DNA from: Streptomyces sp. VRA16 Mangrove soil
GTDB taxonomy: Bacteria; Actinomycetota; Actinomycetes; Streptomycetales; Streptomycetaceae
Reading direction: 5' to 3'
Length of the DNA: 64,000 nt
Assembly: GCF_017377775.1 (NCBI RefSeq)
Contig: NZ_JAFVLN010000004.1
Coordinates: 186,001-250,000, forward strand
Shown: piece by piece, positions 8,473-16,461 of the stretch
Numbering within the stretch: position 1 is the stretch's first letter
Layout of the letters: each line of letters opens with the position of its first letter
Notes under the pieces: generated by a model
Told to the model about the DNA's origin: nothing
The model's database searches: none
What the model saw: the letters and a program-made list of their open reading frames with translations, nothing else
Program-made: the position numbers and the translations under genes

Positions 8473-9111
8473 ATGCCCCTCACCCCCGCCGACCCGACCG
8501 TGCTGCACCCGATGCCGGGCCAGCCCCGGGTGGTGCAGCTCAAGCCGCTGGTCACCTCGCCGTTGATCGAGGTCGGCGACTTCTCGTACTACGACGACCC
8601 GGACGACGCGACCGCGTTCGAGACCCGCAACGTGCTGTACCACTACGGCCCCGAGAAGCTGGTCATCGGCCGGTTCTGTGCGCTCGGCACCGGGGTGCGG
8701 TTCCTGATGAACGGGGCCAATCACCGGATGGACGGGCCCTCGACGTTCCCGTTCCCGACCCTGGGCGGTTCCTGGGCCGACCACTTCGACCTGCTCACGG
8801 GGTTGCCGGTGCGCGGAGACACGGTGGTCGGCAACGACGTGTGGTTCGGTCACGGGGCGACGGTCATGCCGGGGGTCACCATCGGGCACGGCGCGATCAT
8901 CGGCGCGGGCTCCGTCGTCACCTCGGACGTGCCGGACTACGGGATCGTGGGCGGCAACCCGGCCCGGCTGATCCGCACCCGCTACGCCGCGGACGACGTG
9001 GCCCGGCTGCTCGCGGTGGCCTGGTGGGACTGGCCGGTGGAGCACATCACGGCGCACGTCCGCACGATCATGTCGGGGACGGTGGCCGAACTGGAGGCCG
9101 TGGCGCCGTAG
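8473..9111 (+). CDS. Vat/CatB-like hexapeptide-repeat O-acetyltransferase
   Basis: 212 residues with left-handed beta-helix hexapeptide repeats (VIGRFCALGTGVRF; VVGNDVWFGHGATVMPGVTI; GAIIGAGSVVTSDVPDYGIVGGNPARLI). The loop FLMNGANHRMDG places the presumed catalytic histidine at His84, as in xenobiotic acetyltransferases of the streptogramin A acetyltransferase (Vat) and CatB type. The family transfers acetyl from acetyl-CoA to a hydroxyl of the substrate. Many actinobacterial homologues are uncharacterised, so resistance function is a possibility only. GAAGAAGG lies 9 nt before the ATG. Divergent from a TetR gene, consistent with inducible detoxification. Confidence 0.85.
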   Translation: MPLTPADPTVLHPMPGQPRVVQLKPLVTSPLIEVGDFSYYDDPDDATAFETRNVLYHYGPEKLVIGRFCALGTGVRFLMNGANHRMDGPSTFPFPTLGGSWADHFDLLTGLPVRGDTVVGNDVWFGHGATVMPGVTIGHGAIIGAGSVVTSDVPDYGIVGGNPARLIRTRYAADDVARLLAVAWWDWPVEHITAHVRTIMSGTVAELEAVAP

Positions 9112-9124
9112 TCGGCGCCTCGCG

Positions 9125-10144
9125 TCACCAGGGGCGGATGGGCCGTACGCCGGTCCTTCTGCCGTCCGCGTCCAGCAGATGCCCCATGCGCTTGACGGTG
9201 TGCAGGCCCACGATCCGGTCGGTCACCGTGAGCGTCGGCAGCCGCGCGCACAGCGCGGCCTCCCTGCGCTGGACGTCCCCCAGGTCGTGCACCCACAGCG
9301 TGGTGAAGATGTTCGCGGTGCCGGTGACGGCGGCGACCAGGCGGCACTCGGGCAGCGCGGCGAGCGTGCGGTGGACGGTGGGGATGTCACGGGCGGGCGC
9401 CCGGCCGAGCAGGGACACGGGGAGCGGTCGGCCGGCCAGTTCCGTGGCCATGTCGCAGCGGAAGGTGAGGACGCCGGAGTCGGTGAGGCGGCGCAGTCTG
9501 CGGCGGACGGTCGCCGGGCTGCTGGCGGACCGCTCCGCGAGCGCGGCGAGGCCGAGGCGGCCGTCGCGCACGAGGGCGTCGAGCAACGCCCGGTCCACGG
9601 CGTCGAGTTCGAGGGTCGGTGTCGGTTCGGGCGCGCCCGCGCCCGCGGTGCCGAGCGCGGTCAGCTGCGTCGGCGCGAGCGATCTGAGGCGCCATCGACT
9701 GCCCTCGACGAACAGGGACGTCGCGAAGAGGCAGTCGACCGAGACGAGGCCCGGCAGCGGTTCGAGCCGCGCGGTCAGGAAGCGGGTCAGCGCGGGCAGG
9801 TCGGACGCGAGGACGTCCAGGAGCAGATCGGCGCTGCCCGGCCCGGTCAGTTCGACGGTGACGACCTCGTCGAAGGCGCAGAGCCGGTCCGCGAGGTCGG
9901 CCCTGCTGCCGGGGCGGCAGCGCAGCAGCACGAACGCGGTGCAGCGGGTCCGGGAGAACTCGCGGCCGGGTGCCGCGTAGACCCAGGCCAGGCCCAGTTC
10001 GGTGAGGCGCTCCCAGCGGCGGGCCAGCGTGCTCGCGGTGACGCCGAGCGGCGATGCCAGCTCGGTCCAGGAGGCGCGCGGGCGCAGCTGGAGGGCGTTG
10101 ACGAGCGCGAGGTCCAGCTCGCTGACGGTGACCGTTTCTGACAT
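9125..10144 (-). CDS. Tandem Lrp/AsnC-family regulator
   Basis: 339 residues, about twice the normal Lrp length, containing two Lrp units in series. The first HTH is SELDLALVNALQLRPRASWT followed by ELASPLGVTASTLARRWERL; the second is LDAVDRALLDALVRDGRLGLAALAERSASSP with TVRRRLRRL. Each is followed by a RAM-like alpha/beta segment. Duplicated Lrp proteins of this type are common in Streptomyces. It is divergent from the MFS/M20 operon at 10258, its likely target, with a 113-bp shared promoter. The effector may be an amino acid or a peptide-like compound handled by that operon. Confidence 0.88.
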   Translation of the reverse strand: MSETVTVSELDLALVNALQLRPRASWTELASPLGVTASTLARRWERLTELGLAWVYAAPGREFSRTRCTAFVLLRCRPGSRADLADRLCAFDEVVTVELTGPGSADLLLDVLASDLPALTRFLTARLEPLPGLVSVDCLFATSLFVEGSRWRLRSLAPTQLTALGTAGAGAPEPTPTLELDAVDRALLDALVRDGRLGLAALAERSASSPATVRRRLRRLTDSGVLTFRCDMATELAGRPLPVSLLGRAPARDIPTVHRTLAALPECRLVAAVTGTANIFTTLWVHDLGDVQRREAALCARLPTLTVTDRIVGLHTVKRMGHLLDADGRRTGVRPIRPW

Positions 10145-10257
10145 TGCTGGCCCACTTCACGAACGTTTCCGATGATTTTCCGGCCCGGTTCGGCCGCCGC
10201 CCGCACAGTAGCCACCACTTTCGGTTCCGGCCACCAGAGCACCAGAAGGGATCTGCT

Positions 10258-11733
10258 GTGGGCACAAAGGGATCTGCCGCGGGCACCAGGGAATCCACCG
10301 GGGGCGCCGCCCTGCCCGTCGGACGTCTCGGCACCGGGCGCGCCATGCTCGCCGCGATGGCGACGGTCGTGGTGTTCAGCGGTGTCGTCCAGGGCTGTCT
10401 GACGCCGCTGCTCCCCGAGCTGGGCGACCGGCTCGGCATCAGCGGTGTCGGCCAGAACAACCTGTATCTGCTGTCGCAGTGCGCGTTCGCGGTGCTCACA
10501 CCGCTGCTGTCCCGCCTCGGCGACCTGTACGGGCATCGCAGGCTGCTGCGGGTGGCGCTGACGATGGCGGCCGCCGGTTCGCTGCTGATGGCGGTGCGGC
10601 CGACGGTGGCGACGCTCGCCGTCGGCATGGTGCTGCAGGGCGCCGTGGTCGGGTTCTTCCCCCTGCTCGCGGGGATCCTGCGCTCGCGCGCCCCGGAGCG
10701 CGGCCGGACCGGGATGTCACTCCTGGTCGGCGCGCTGCTCATCGCCATCGGCGTCGGCGGTCTGGTCGCGGGCGCGCTCAGCGAACGGCACGCGGCGGCC
10801 GGGCTGTGGGCGGCGGTCCCGGTGGCGGTCCTCGCGCTCGTCGCGGGCCTGCTGCTGCCGGACAGCGACACCGCGCGCGGCGGCCGCTTCCACTTCGGAG
10901 CGGCGGCCCTGCTGACGGTCGGCCTGGTGGCGCTCGTCCTGGTGCTCGCGCAGGGCGCGGCCTGGGGCTGGGCGTCGGCGCGCTCCGTGGGCACCGGGGC
11001 ACTCGCGGTCGTCGTGCTCGCGGTGTGGGTGACGGTGGAGCGGCGGACCGCGCATCCGCTGGTGAGCGTACGGATGCTGAGCGACCGGCGACTGGCGGCG
11101 GTGAGCGCCCACACGTTCTGCGCGGCGTTCGGCGCGATCGGCTTCCTCGGCGCCAACGCGCTGTTCCTGGGCGCCGACCCGGAGCGCACCGGCTACGGCA
11201 TGGGGCTCGGCCCGCAGTCCATCGCGACGGTGTCGCTCGCGATGGTCGTCGCGGGGTTCGCGGGGTCCACGGCGACACCGAGCCTGGCCCGCAGGATCGG
11301 TGACCGCGCGGAGCTCGCGACCGGTGGCGCGCTGATCGCGCTCGGCTTCCTCGGCATGGTCCTGGCCCATGCCACGCTCCCCCAGTACCTGGCGTCGGCG
11401 CTGGTCGTGGGGCTGGCCACCGGCCTCTTCGAGTCGATCACGCGGACGCTCTCGGCCGAGATCGTGCCCGAGCGGCAGACCGCGCTCGCGGTGGGCCTCA
11501 ACGAACTGGCCCTGTCGCTCGGCGCGGCGATCGGCGCCGCGGTGATCGGCGGTCTGTTCGCCGCCCACCAGCGCTCGGCCGGTGTGATCGCGCTGTCCGG
11601 CTACATGTGGAGCTGGGGCGTCTGCGCGGCCGTCGCCCTCGTCGGCTCGGCCCTCGCCCTGGCCTACCGCGGCGGCGCCCCGGCCGCACCGCGCACCGCA
11701 CCACCCGTCACCGTCGAGAAGGGCCTCGCATGA
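10258..11733 (+). CDS. MFS transporter (drug/metabolite:proton antiporter type)
   Basis: 491 residues starting at GTG 10258, chosen because GAAGGG ends 7 nt upstream; the frame is open further upstream but has no RBS and a non-coding appearance. Fourteen-helix-like MFS topology: the loop 2-3 motif is LSRLGDLYGHRRLL, and helices are evident throughout (for example MLAAMATVVVFSGVVQGCL, AALLTVGLVALVLVLAQGA). The last codons overlap the M20 amidohydrolase start by ATGA, so the two are coupled. Probably takes up or exports the substrate or product of that hydrolase; direction cannot be told. Confidence 0.88.
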   Translation: MGTKGSAAGTRESTGGAALPVGRLGTGRAMLAAMATVVVFSGVVQGCLTPLLPELGDRLGISGVGQNNLYLLSQCAFAVLTPLLSRLGDLYGHRRLLRVALTMAAAGSLLMAVRPTVATLAVGMVLQGAVVGFFPLLAGILRSRAPERGRTGMSLLVGALLIAIGVGGLVAGALSERHAAAGLWAAVPVAVLALVAGLLLPDSDTARGGRFHFGAAALLTVGLVALVLVLAQGAAWGWASARSVGTGALAVVVLAVWVTVERRTAHPLVSVRMLSDRRLAAVSAHTFCAAFGAIGFLGANALFLGADPERTGYGMGLGPQSIATVSLAMVVAGFAGSTATPSLARRIGDRAELATGGALIALGFLGMVLAHATLPQYLASALVVGLATGLFESITRTLSAEIVPERQTALAVGLNELALSLGAAIGAAVIGGLFAAHQRSAGVIALSGYMWSWGVCAAVALVGSALALAYRGGAPAAPRTAPPVTVEKGLA

Positions 11734-12962
11734 CCACCCCCCGCACCGCGCCGCGTACCGAAGCGGCCTGCGCCGTCCGCCGTCACGCCGACCGTCTGAT
11801 CGCGCTCAGCCACAGCCTGCACGCCGAACCCGAGACCGCCCTCGACGAGCACCGCTCGGCGGCGAAGATCGCCGGGTTGCTCGACGCGGCCGGGTTCACG
11901 GTGACCCGCCCGCTCGACGCGCTGCCGACCGCGCTCGACGCGACGTACGGGACGGGCGAGCTGGTGATCGCGTTCTGCGCCGAGTACGACGCGCTGCCCG
12001 GCATCGGGCACGCCTGCGGGCACAACGTGAACGGCGCCGCCGCGGTCGGCGCCGCGCTGGGCCTCGCCGCGGTCGCCGACGACCTGGGCGTCACCGTGCG
12101 CCTGATCGGCACCCCCGCGGAGGAGGACATCGGCGGCAAGGCGCTGCTGATCGAGGCCGGGGTCTTCGACGACGTGGCTGCGGCGCTGATGGTGCACGCG
12201 GCCGCCGAGGACAGCGTCGGCGCCTCCTCCCTGGCGATCGGCGCCTGGGACATCAGCTACCGGGGCCGGCCCGCGCACGCGGCGCTCGCCCCGTGGGAGG
12301 GGATCAACGCGCTCGACGCCCTGACGGTGGCGCAGACCGCGCTCGGCCTGCTGCGCCAGCACCTGCCGCAGGGTTCGCTCGTGCACGGCATCGTCACCGA
12401 CGGCGGCAGCGCGCCCAATGTCGTACCCGACCTCACCCGGGCCAGGTACGAGGTGCGGGCCCCCACGCTGGAGCAGCTGCGGTCGGTGCAGGGCCGGGTC
12501 AGGGCCTGCTTCGAGGCGGGCGCGCTCGCCACGGGCGCGGAGCTCCGTCTGGAGCCCCATGGGCGGGACTTCGCGGATCTGGTGCAGGACCCCTACCTCA
12601 CGGCGGCCTACACGGAAGCGGCCAGGGGCCTTGGCCGGACCCCGCGCTCGCGGCACGGCGACACGATGGCGTCCACGGACATGGGCAACGTCTCGCGGCT
12701 GCTGCCCGCCATCCATCCGACCATCGGCTACGACACCGGGGGCGCCCTTCAGCACACGGCCGCGTTCGCCGCGTACGGCACGTCGCCGGGCGCCGACCGG
12801 GCGGTGCTCGACGGTGCGACGGCGCTGGCCCTGACTGCCGTAGCGGCGGCGGATGGCCCGCGGCGGTCGCCTCTCCTGAGCGGAGTTTCCGCACGTCAGA
12901 GGGGGTCCGACCGGACCGCGGGAATCATCCCGGCACACTCCGTGACGACCATGTCCGAATAA
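11730..12962 (+). CDS. M20-family amidohydrolase/peptidase
   Basis: 410 residues. Metal-site motifs of the M20D amidohydrolase group are present: AFCAEYDALPGIGHACGHNV (His and acidic ligands), GTPAEEDIGGKALL (catalytic Glu-Glu), and a lid/dimerisation domain starting GAWDISYRGRPAHAALAPW. The family removes acyl or aminoacyl groups from N-acyl amino acids, aminobenzoyl-glutamate or dipeptides. It overlaps the MFS gene by 4 nt, and together they look like uptake plus hydrolysis (or hydrolysis plus export) under the divergent Lrp regulator. The C-terminus extends ~35 residues beyond the usual end (DGPRRSPLLSGVSARQ), possibly read-on sequence. Confidence 0.88.
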   Translation: MTTPRTAPRTEAACAVRRHADRLIALSHSLHAEPETALDEHRSAAKIAGLLDAAGFTVTRPLDALPTALDATYGTGELVIAFCAEYDALPGIGHACGHNVNGAAAVGAALGLAAVADDLGVTVRLIGTPAEEDIGGKALLIEAGVFDDVAAALMVHAAAEDSVGASSLAIGAWDISYRGRPAHAALAPWEGINALDALTVAQTALGLLRQHLPQGSLVHGIVTDGGSAPNVVPDLTRARYEVRAPTLEQLRSVQGRVRACFEAGALATGAELRLEPHGRDFADLVQDPYLTAAYTEAARGLGRTPRSRHGDTMASTDMGNVSRLLPAIHPTIGYDTGGALQHTAAFAAYGTSPGADRAVLDGATALALTAVAAADGPRRSPLLSGVSARQRGSDRTAGIIPAHSVTTMSE

Positions 12963-13074
12963 CGAACACCCCCCATGGCCTTCGGACAGTGCCCGCATAC
13001 TGAGCCGACTTCGTCTCACATCACGGACCATCCGCCAGGGAAATAGGTCCGGGAACAGCAGAACGGGCACGATC

Positions 13075-14493
13075 TTGACCAGCACCCCCACCCCCGTCGC
13101 CGAACGGCGGCAGGAGACCGCGCAGGCCCCGGACCCCGGGACCGGCAACGGCCTCACCCACGGCCTCAAGCAGCGCCACCTCTCGATGATCGCCCTCGGC
13201 GGCGTGATCGGTGCCGGTCTCTTCGTAGGGTCCGGCGCCGGCATCGCGGCGGCGGGTCCGGCCATCGTGCTGCTCTTCGCCGCGGCCGGCGCGGTCGTCA
13301 TGCTGATCATGCGGATGCTCGGCGAGATGTCGGCCGCCCGCCCGGCCACCGGCTCGTTCTCGGTCCACGCCGAGAAGGAGCTGGGCGCCTGGGCCGGGGC
13401 CACCTCGGGCTGGACGTACTGGACGATGCTCTGCTGCGGTGTCGCCGCGGAGGCCACCGCGGCCGGGCAGATCATGCACCACTGGGTGCCGTTCCTGCCC
13501 GCGTACGGCTGGGTCGCCGTCTTCATGGTGTTCTTCTGCGCCAGCAACCTGCTGGCCGTGCGGAACTTCGGCGAGTTCGAGTTCGTGTTCTCCGCACTGA
13601 AGGTCGCCGCGATCTGCGCGTTCCTCGTGCTGTGCGTGCTCGGCATCCTCGGTGTCTTCGGCGACGCGCCCGGCACCGCGAACCTCACTGGAGACGGCGG
13701 CTTCTTCCCGACCGGCACCACAGGTCTGATCGCCGGTCTGCTGACGGCCGTGTTCGCGTACGGCGGTCTGGAGACCGTCACCATCGCCGCCGCCGAGTCG
13801 GACAAGCCCCGGGAGAACGTGGCGCGTGCCGTGCGCACCGCCGTGTGGCGCATCGCCCTCTTCTACGTCGGCTCGATGGCCCTGGTCGTCGTCCTCGTCC
13901 CGTGGAACGACCCGTCCGTCGCCGCCGACGGCCCGTACGTCACCGTCCTGGACCGCCTGGGCATCCCGGCGGCCGGCACGATCATGCAGGTCGTCATCCT
14001 GGTCGCCCTGCTGTCCGCGATGAACGCCAACATCTACGGCTCATCGCGCATGGCGTACTCCCTGGTGAGCCGGGGCCTCGGCCCGCGCTTCATCGGCAAG
14101 GTGACCAACGGCGTCCCGATGGCCGCGGTCCTCGCCTCCTGCGCCTTCGGCTTCTTCGCGGTCTTCGCCGGGATCTGGTGGCCGGACACCGTCTTCACCT
14201 GGCTGATGAACACCACCGGTGTCGCGGTCCTGGTCGGCTGGGTCTTCATCTGCCTCACGCAGCTGAGGATGCGCCGCCGCCTGGAGCGCGAGGCGCCCGA
14301 GCTGCTGACCGTGCGGATGTGGGGCTTCCCGTATCTGACGTGGCTGGCGCTCGCCGCGATCGTCTGTGTGTTCGTCGCGATGGCCACCACGTCCTCCGGC
14401 CGCGACCAGCTGTTCGTCTCGGCGATCCTGGTGGGCGCGCTGGCCCTGGCCGGGTACGTGAAGCAGCGCAAGGACCTCGACGCGGCGGCCTGA
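13075..14493 (+). CDS. APC-family amino acid permease (GabP/AroP type)
   Basis: 472 residues starting at a TTG (13075), the only suitable start near the conserved N-terminus LTHGLKQRHLSMIALGGVIGAGLFVGSGAGIAAAGP, the classic APC helix 1 signature. About twelve membrane helices follow, with the loop AAAESDKPRENVARAVR typical of the AAT subfamily (GABA, aromatic and proline permeases). Cytoplasmic membrane proton symporter. Substrate is not predictable. Ribosome binding site is weak (ACGGGC). Monocistronic, 112 bp after the amidohydrolase gene; it could still belong to the same catabolic set. Confidence 0.9.
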   Translation: MTSTPTPVAERRQETAQAPDPGTGNGLTHGLKQRHLSMIALGGVIGAGLFVGSGAGIAAAGPAIVLLFAAAGAVVMLIMRMLGEMSAARPATGSFSVHAEKELGAWAGATSGWTYWTMLCCGVAAEATAAGQIMHHWVPFLPAYGWVAVFMVFFCASNLLAVRNFGEFEFVFSALKVAAICAFLVLCVLGILGVFGDAPGTANLTGDGGFFPTGTTGLIAGLLTAVFAYGGLETVTIAAAESDKPRENVARAVRTAVWRIALFYVGSMALVVVLVPWNDPSVAADGPYVTVLDRLGIPAAGTIMQVVILVALLSAMNANIYGSSRMAYSLVSRGLGPRFIGKVTNGVPMAAVLASCAFGFFAVFAGIWWPDTVFTWLMNTTGVAVLVGWVFICLTQLRMRRRLEREAPELLTVRMWGFPYLTWLALAAIVCVFVAMATTSSGRDQLFVSAILVGALALAGYVKQRKDLDAAA

Positions 14494-14544
14494 GCGGCTC
14501 GTTCTTCGTGCGGCGGCCGCTCCGTTCCGCTCTACACCCGCGGC

Positions 14545-15480
14545 ATGCTGCCCCGCCACGACGATCTCGTCCTGTGCCGGATCCCGTTCCCCATCGAGGA
14601 GACGGAGGCGGACGACGGTTCGTACGCCGGGGTGTACGTGAACCCGGGCAGCCCGTGCTCGGTCCATGTCCCGTTCGACGCCGCGCGGTTCCGCGCCTGG
14701 CGGGCGCTCATGCACCGGGCCGAGCGGCGCGGCCATGACGACGACGAGCTGGTCACGATGTTCACCGGCCCGCAGGCAGGGCCCCTGGCGCACGGGCTCG
14801 CCTGCGGCACGCATCTCGCCGTGCACAACCGGGTTCCGTGGAACGAGGTCGGCCCCGTCTACCACGACTACGAGCAGGACGTGGAGGTGTTGCGGGAGTC
14901 GTGGGACGTCACGGACCGGCGCGGCTGGCTGGAACAGCTCACGTATCTGCTGCGCGGCGAGAACAGCCCGCGGCACCCCGAACTCGCCCTGCGCGTACGC
15001 CGAGCCCTGCCCGGCGGCCGGGTCGATCCCGAGCGGTGGCGCGAGCTCGCCGTCGCCGAGGTGCGCCGGATCAGCGACGACGCGCGCGACGCGGCCGCGG
15101 TCCGGGACGTCGTCGGGCGCATCCTGCGCTACGAGTCCCGGTTCCGCGCCGACGGACTGCTCGCCGCCGACGGCCCCGGTTCGGTCGTCGTCTCCGCCCT
15201 CGCCTACGACTACGGGCGCGCCGTCAACTTCGCCCGCTGGGGCCTGGGCGCGCGGTTCGCGGGGCAGCGGGAGACGGAGGACGCGGTGGTGCGGGCCGGG
15301 GAGCTGGCGCGGGAGGTGTACGGGTCCTGGGCGGAGTTCTCCGCGGGCTATGTCCTCGGCCGCGTACTCCGCTTCGACGACGAGTCGTTCGGCCACATGT
15401 ACGGCTCGGCGGTGCGGCCGCACGAGATTCTGACGACGCATCCGGAGAGCCCGTGGCGGAGCATGCCGTTCCGCACGTGA
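14545..15480 (+). CDS. DUF1266-like protein of unknown function
   Basis: 311 soluble residues. The C-terminal half has the features I associate with DUF1266: GWLEQLTYLLRG, then YDYGRAVNFARWGLGARF and YGSWAEFSAGYVLGRVLRF, which in that family form a conserved Trp/Gly-rich helical region. The N-terminal ~120 residues (LVLCRIPFPIEETEADDGSY) are a separate, unassigned domain. No catalytic motif seen. Function unknown. Lies between the permease and a convergent methyltransferase gene; no operon partner is evident. Confidence 0.65.
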   Translation: MLPRHDDLVLCRIPFPIEETEADDGSYAGVYVNPGSPCSVHVPFDAARFRAWRALMHRAERRGHDDDELVTMFTGPQAGPLAHGLACGTHLAVHNRVPWNEVGPVYHDYEQDVEVLRESWDVTDRRGWLEQLTYLLRGENSPRHPELALRVRRALPGGRVDPERWRELAVAEVRRISDDARDAAAVRDVVGRILRYESRFRADGLLAADGPGSVVVSALAYDYGRAVNFARWGLGARFAGQRETEDAVVRAGELAREVYGSWAEFSAGYVLGRVLRFDDESFGHMYGSAVRPHEILTTHPESPWRSMPFRT

Positions 15481-15501
15481 TCCCGGCGGGCGGTGCCTCC
15501 C

Positions 15502-16269
15502 TCAGGATCCCGACGCCAGGAACAGGTCCACGACGTAGCACTCCTCGACCGTCTCCTCGCCGCCCGGGGCCCTCCGCCGCAGCCGCTCCCGCTCCTCCGC
15601 GAGGAAGGCGTTCACCCGCTCCTCGCCGAGGACGAGGAGAGCCGAGCGGCTGCCGAGGTTGGCGAGGTGGGTGTCGAGGGGGACGGTCCGGGTCCAGGGC
15701 AGCCGGTGCCGCCGGGTCCGCAGCCCGGTGAGTCCGGCGGCCGCCACCGCCTCGGCGTCGTCGAGGGGCGGCGCGGTGCGGGCCTCGACGCCGCAGTACG
15801 CCGCGATACGGGCGTGCTGCGCGGCGATCCACGGCACGTCGAGGGCCGTGGTGTTCCACCAGATCGCGAGCGCGCCGCCGGGCCGCAGCACGCGCAGCGC
15901 CTCCGGTACGGAGCGGGCGGTGTCGGTCCACTGCCAGGCCTGCGCATAGGTGACGAGGTCCATGCGATCCCCTCGCAGGGGAAGGGCGTTGCCGTCCCCG
16001 CGCACGACGGGCAGCCCGGGGTGGTCGCGCCGGAACTGCGCCGCCATGCCCTCGCCCGGCTCCACGGCGACCACCTGGGCGCCGCGCTCGCGCAGCAGGG
16101 CGGCGGCGATCCCGGTCCCCGCCCCGACATCGGCGACCCGCGCACCGGCCAGCGACCGCCCGAGGAACTCCTCGGCCGCGTCGAGGACGGCGGGCGGATA
16201 GGAGGGCCGGTGTGCCGCGTACCGTGCGGCGGCCCGGTCGAAGGCGCGGGCCCGCGATGCGTCGGTCAT
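15502..16269 (-). CDS. Class I SAM-dependent methyltransferase
   Basis: 255 residues starting MTDASRARAFDRAAARYAAH. Motif I is RVADVGAGTGIAAALL, motif II VVAVEPGEGMAAQF, and the post-motif MDLVTYAQAWQWTD with PEALRVLRPGGALAIWWN, the pattern of methyltransferase_11 (UbiE/SmtA-like) enzymes. It transfers methyl from S-adenosylmethionine to an unknown small molecule in the cytoplasm. The frame is open further upstream but is arginine-rich and non-coding. Convergent with the DUF1266-like gene. A short possible membrane ORF overlaps its start. Confidence 0.9.
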   Translation of the reverse strand: MTDASRARAFDRAAARYAAHRPSYPPAVLDAAEEFLGRSLAGARVADVGAGTGIAAALLRERGAQVVAVEPGEGMAAQFRRDHPGLPVVRGDGNALPLRGDRMDLVTYAQAWQWTDTARSVPEALRVLRPGGALAIWWNTTALDVPWIAAQHARIAAYCGVEARTAPPLDDAEAVAAAGLTGLRTRRHRLPWTRTVPLDTHLANLGSRSALLVLGEERVNAFLAEERERLRRRAPGGEETVEECYVVDLFLASGS

Positions 16270-16461
16270 CCCCGCATCGTCGCACGTCGGAGCCGACGCG
16301 CCGCGAGGACGACGACGACCGCGGGGGCGACGGCGACGGCCCGGCAGATGTCGGCCACGTACCACGGGGTATGCAGCGGGCCCGGGGGAACCGGCCCACG
16401 CCCTGACGATGAGCGCCCCGAAACCCGCCCATGATCACCGCTCACCCGGTTGACTGGGCCC

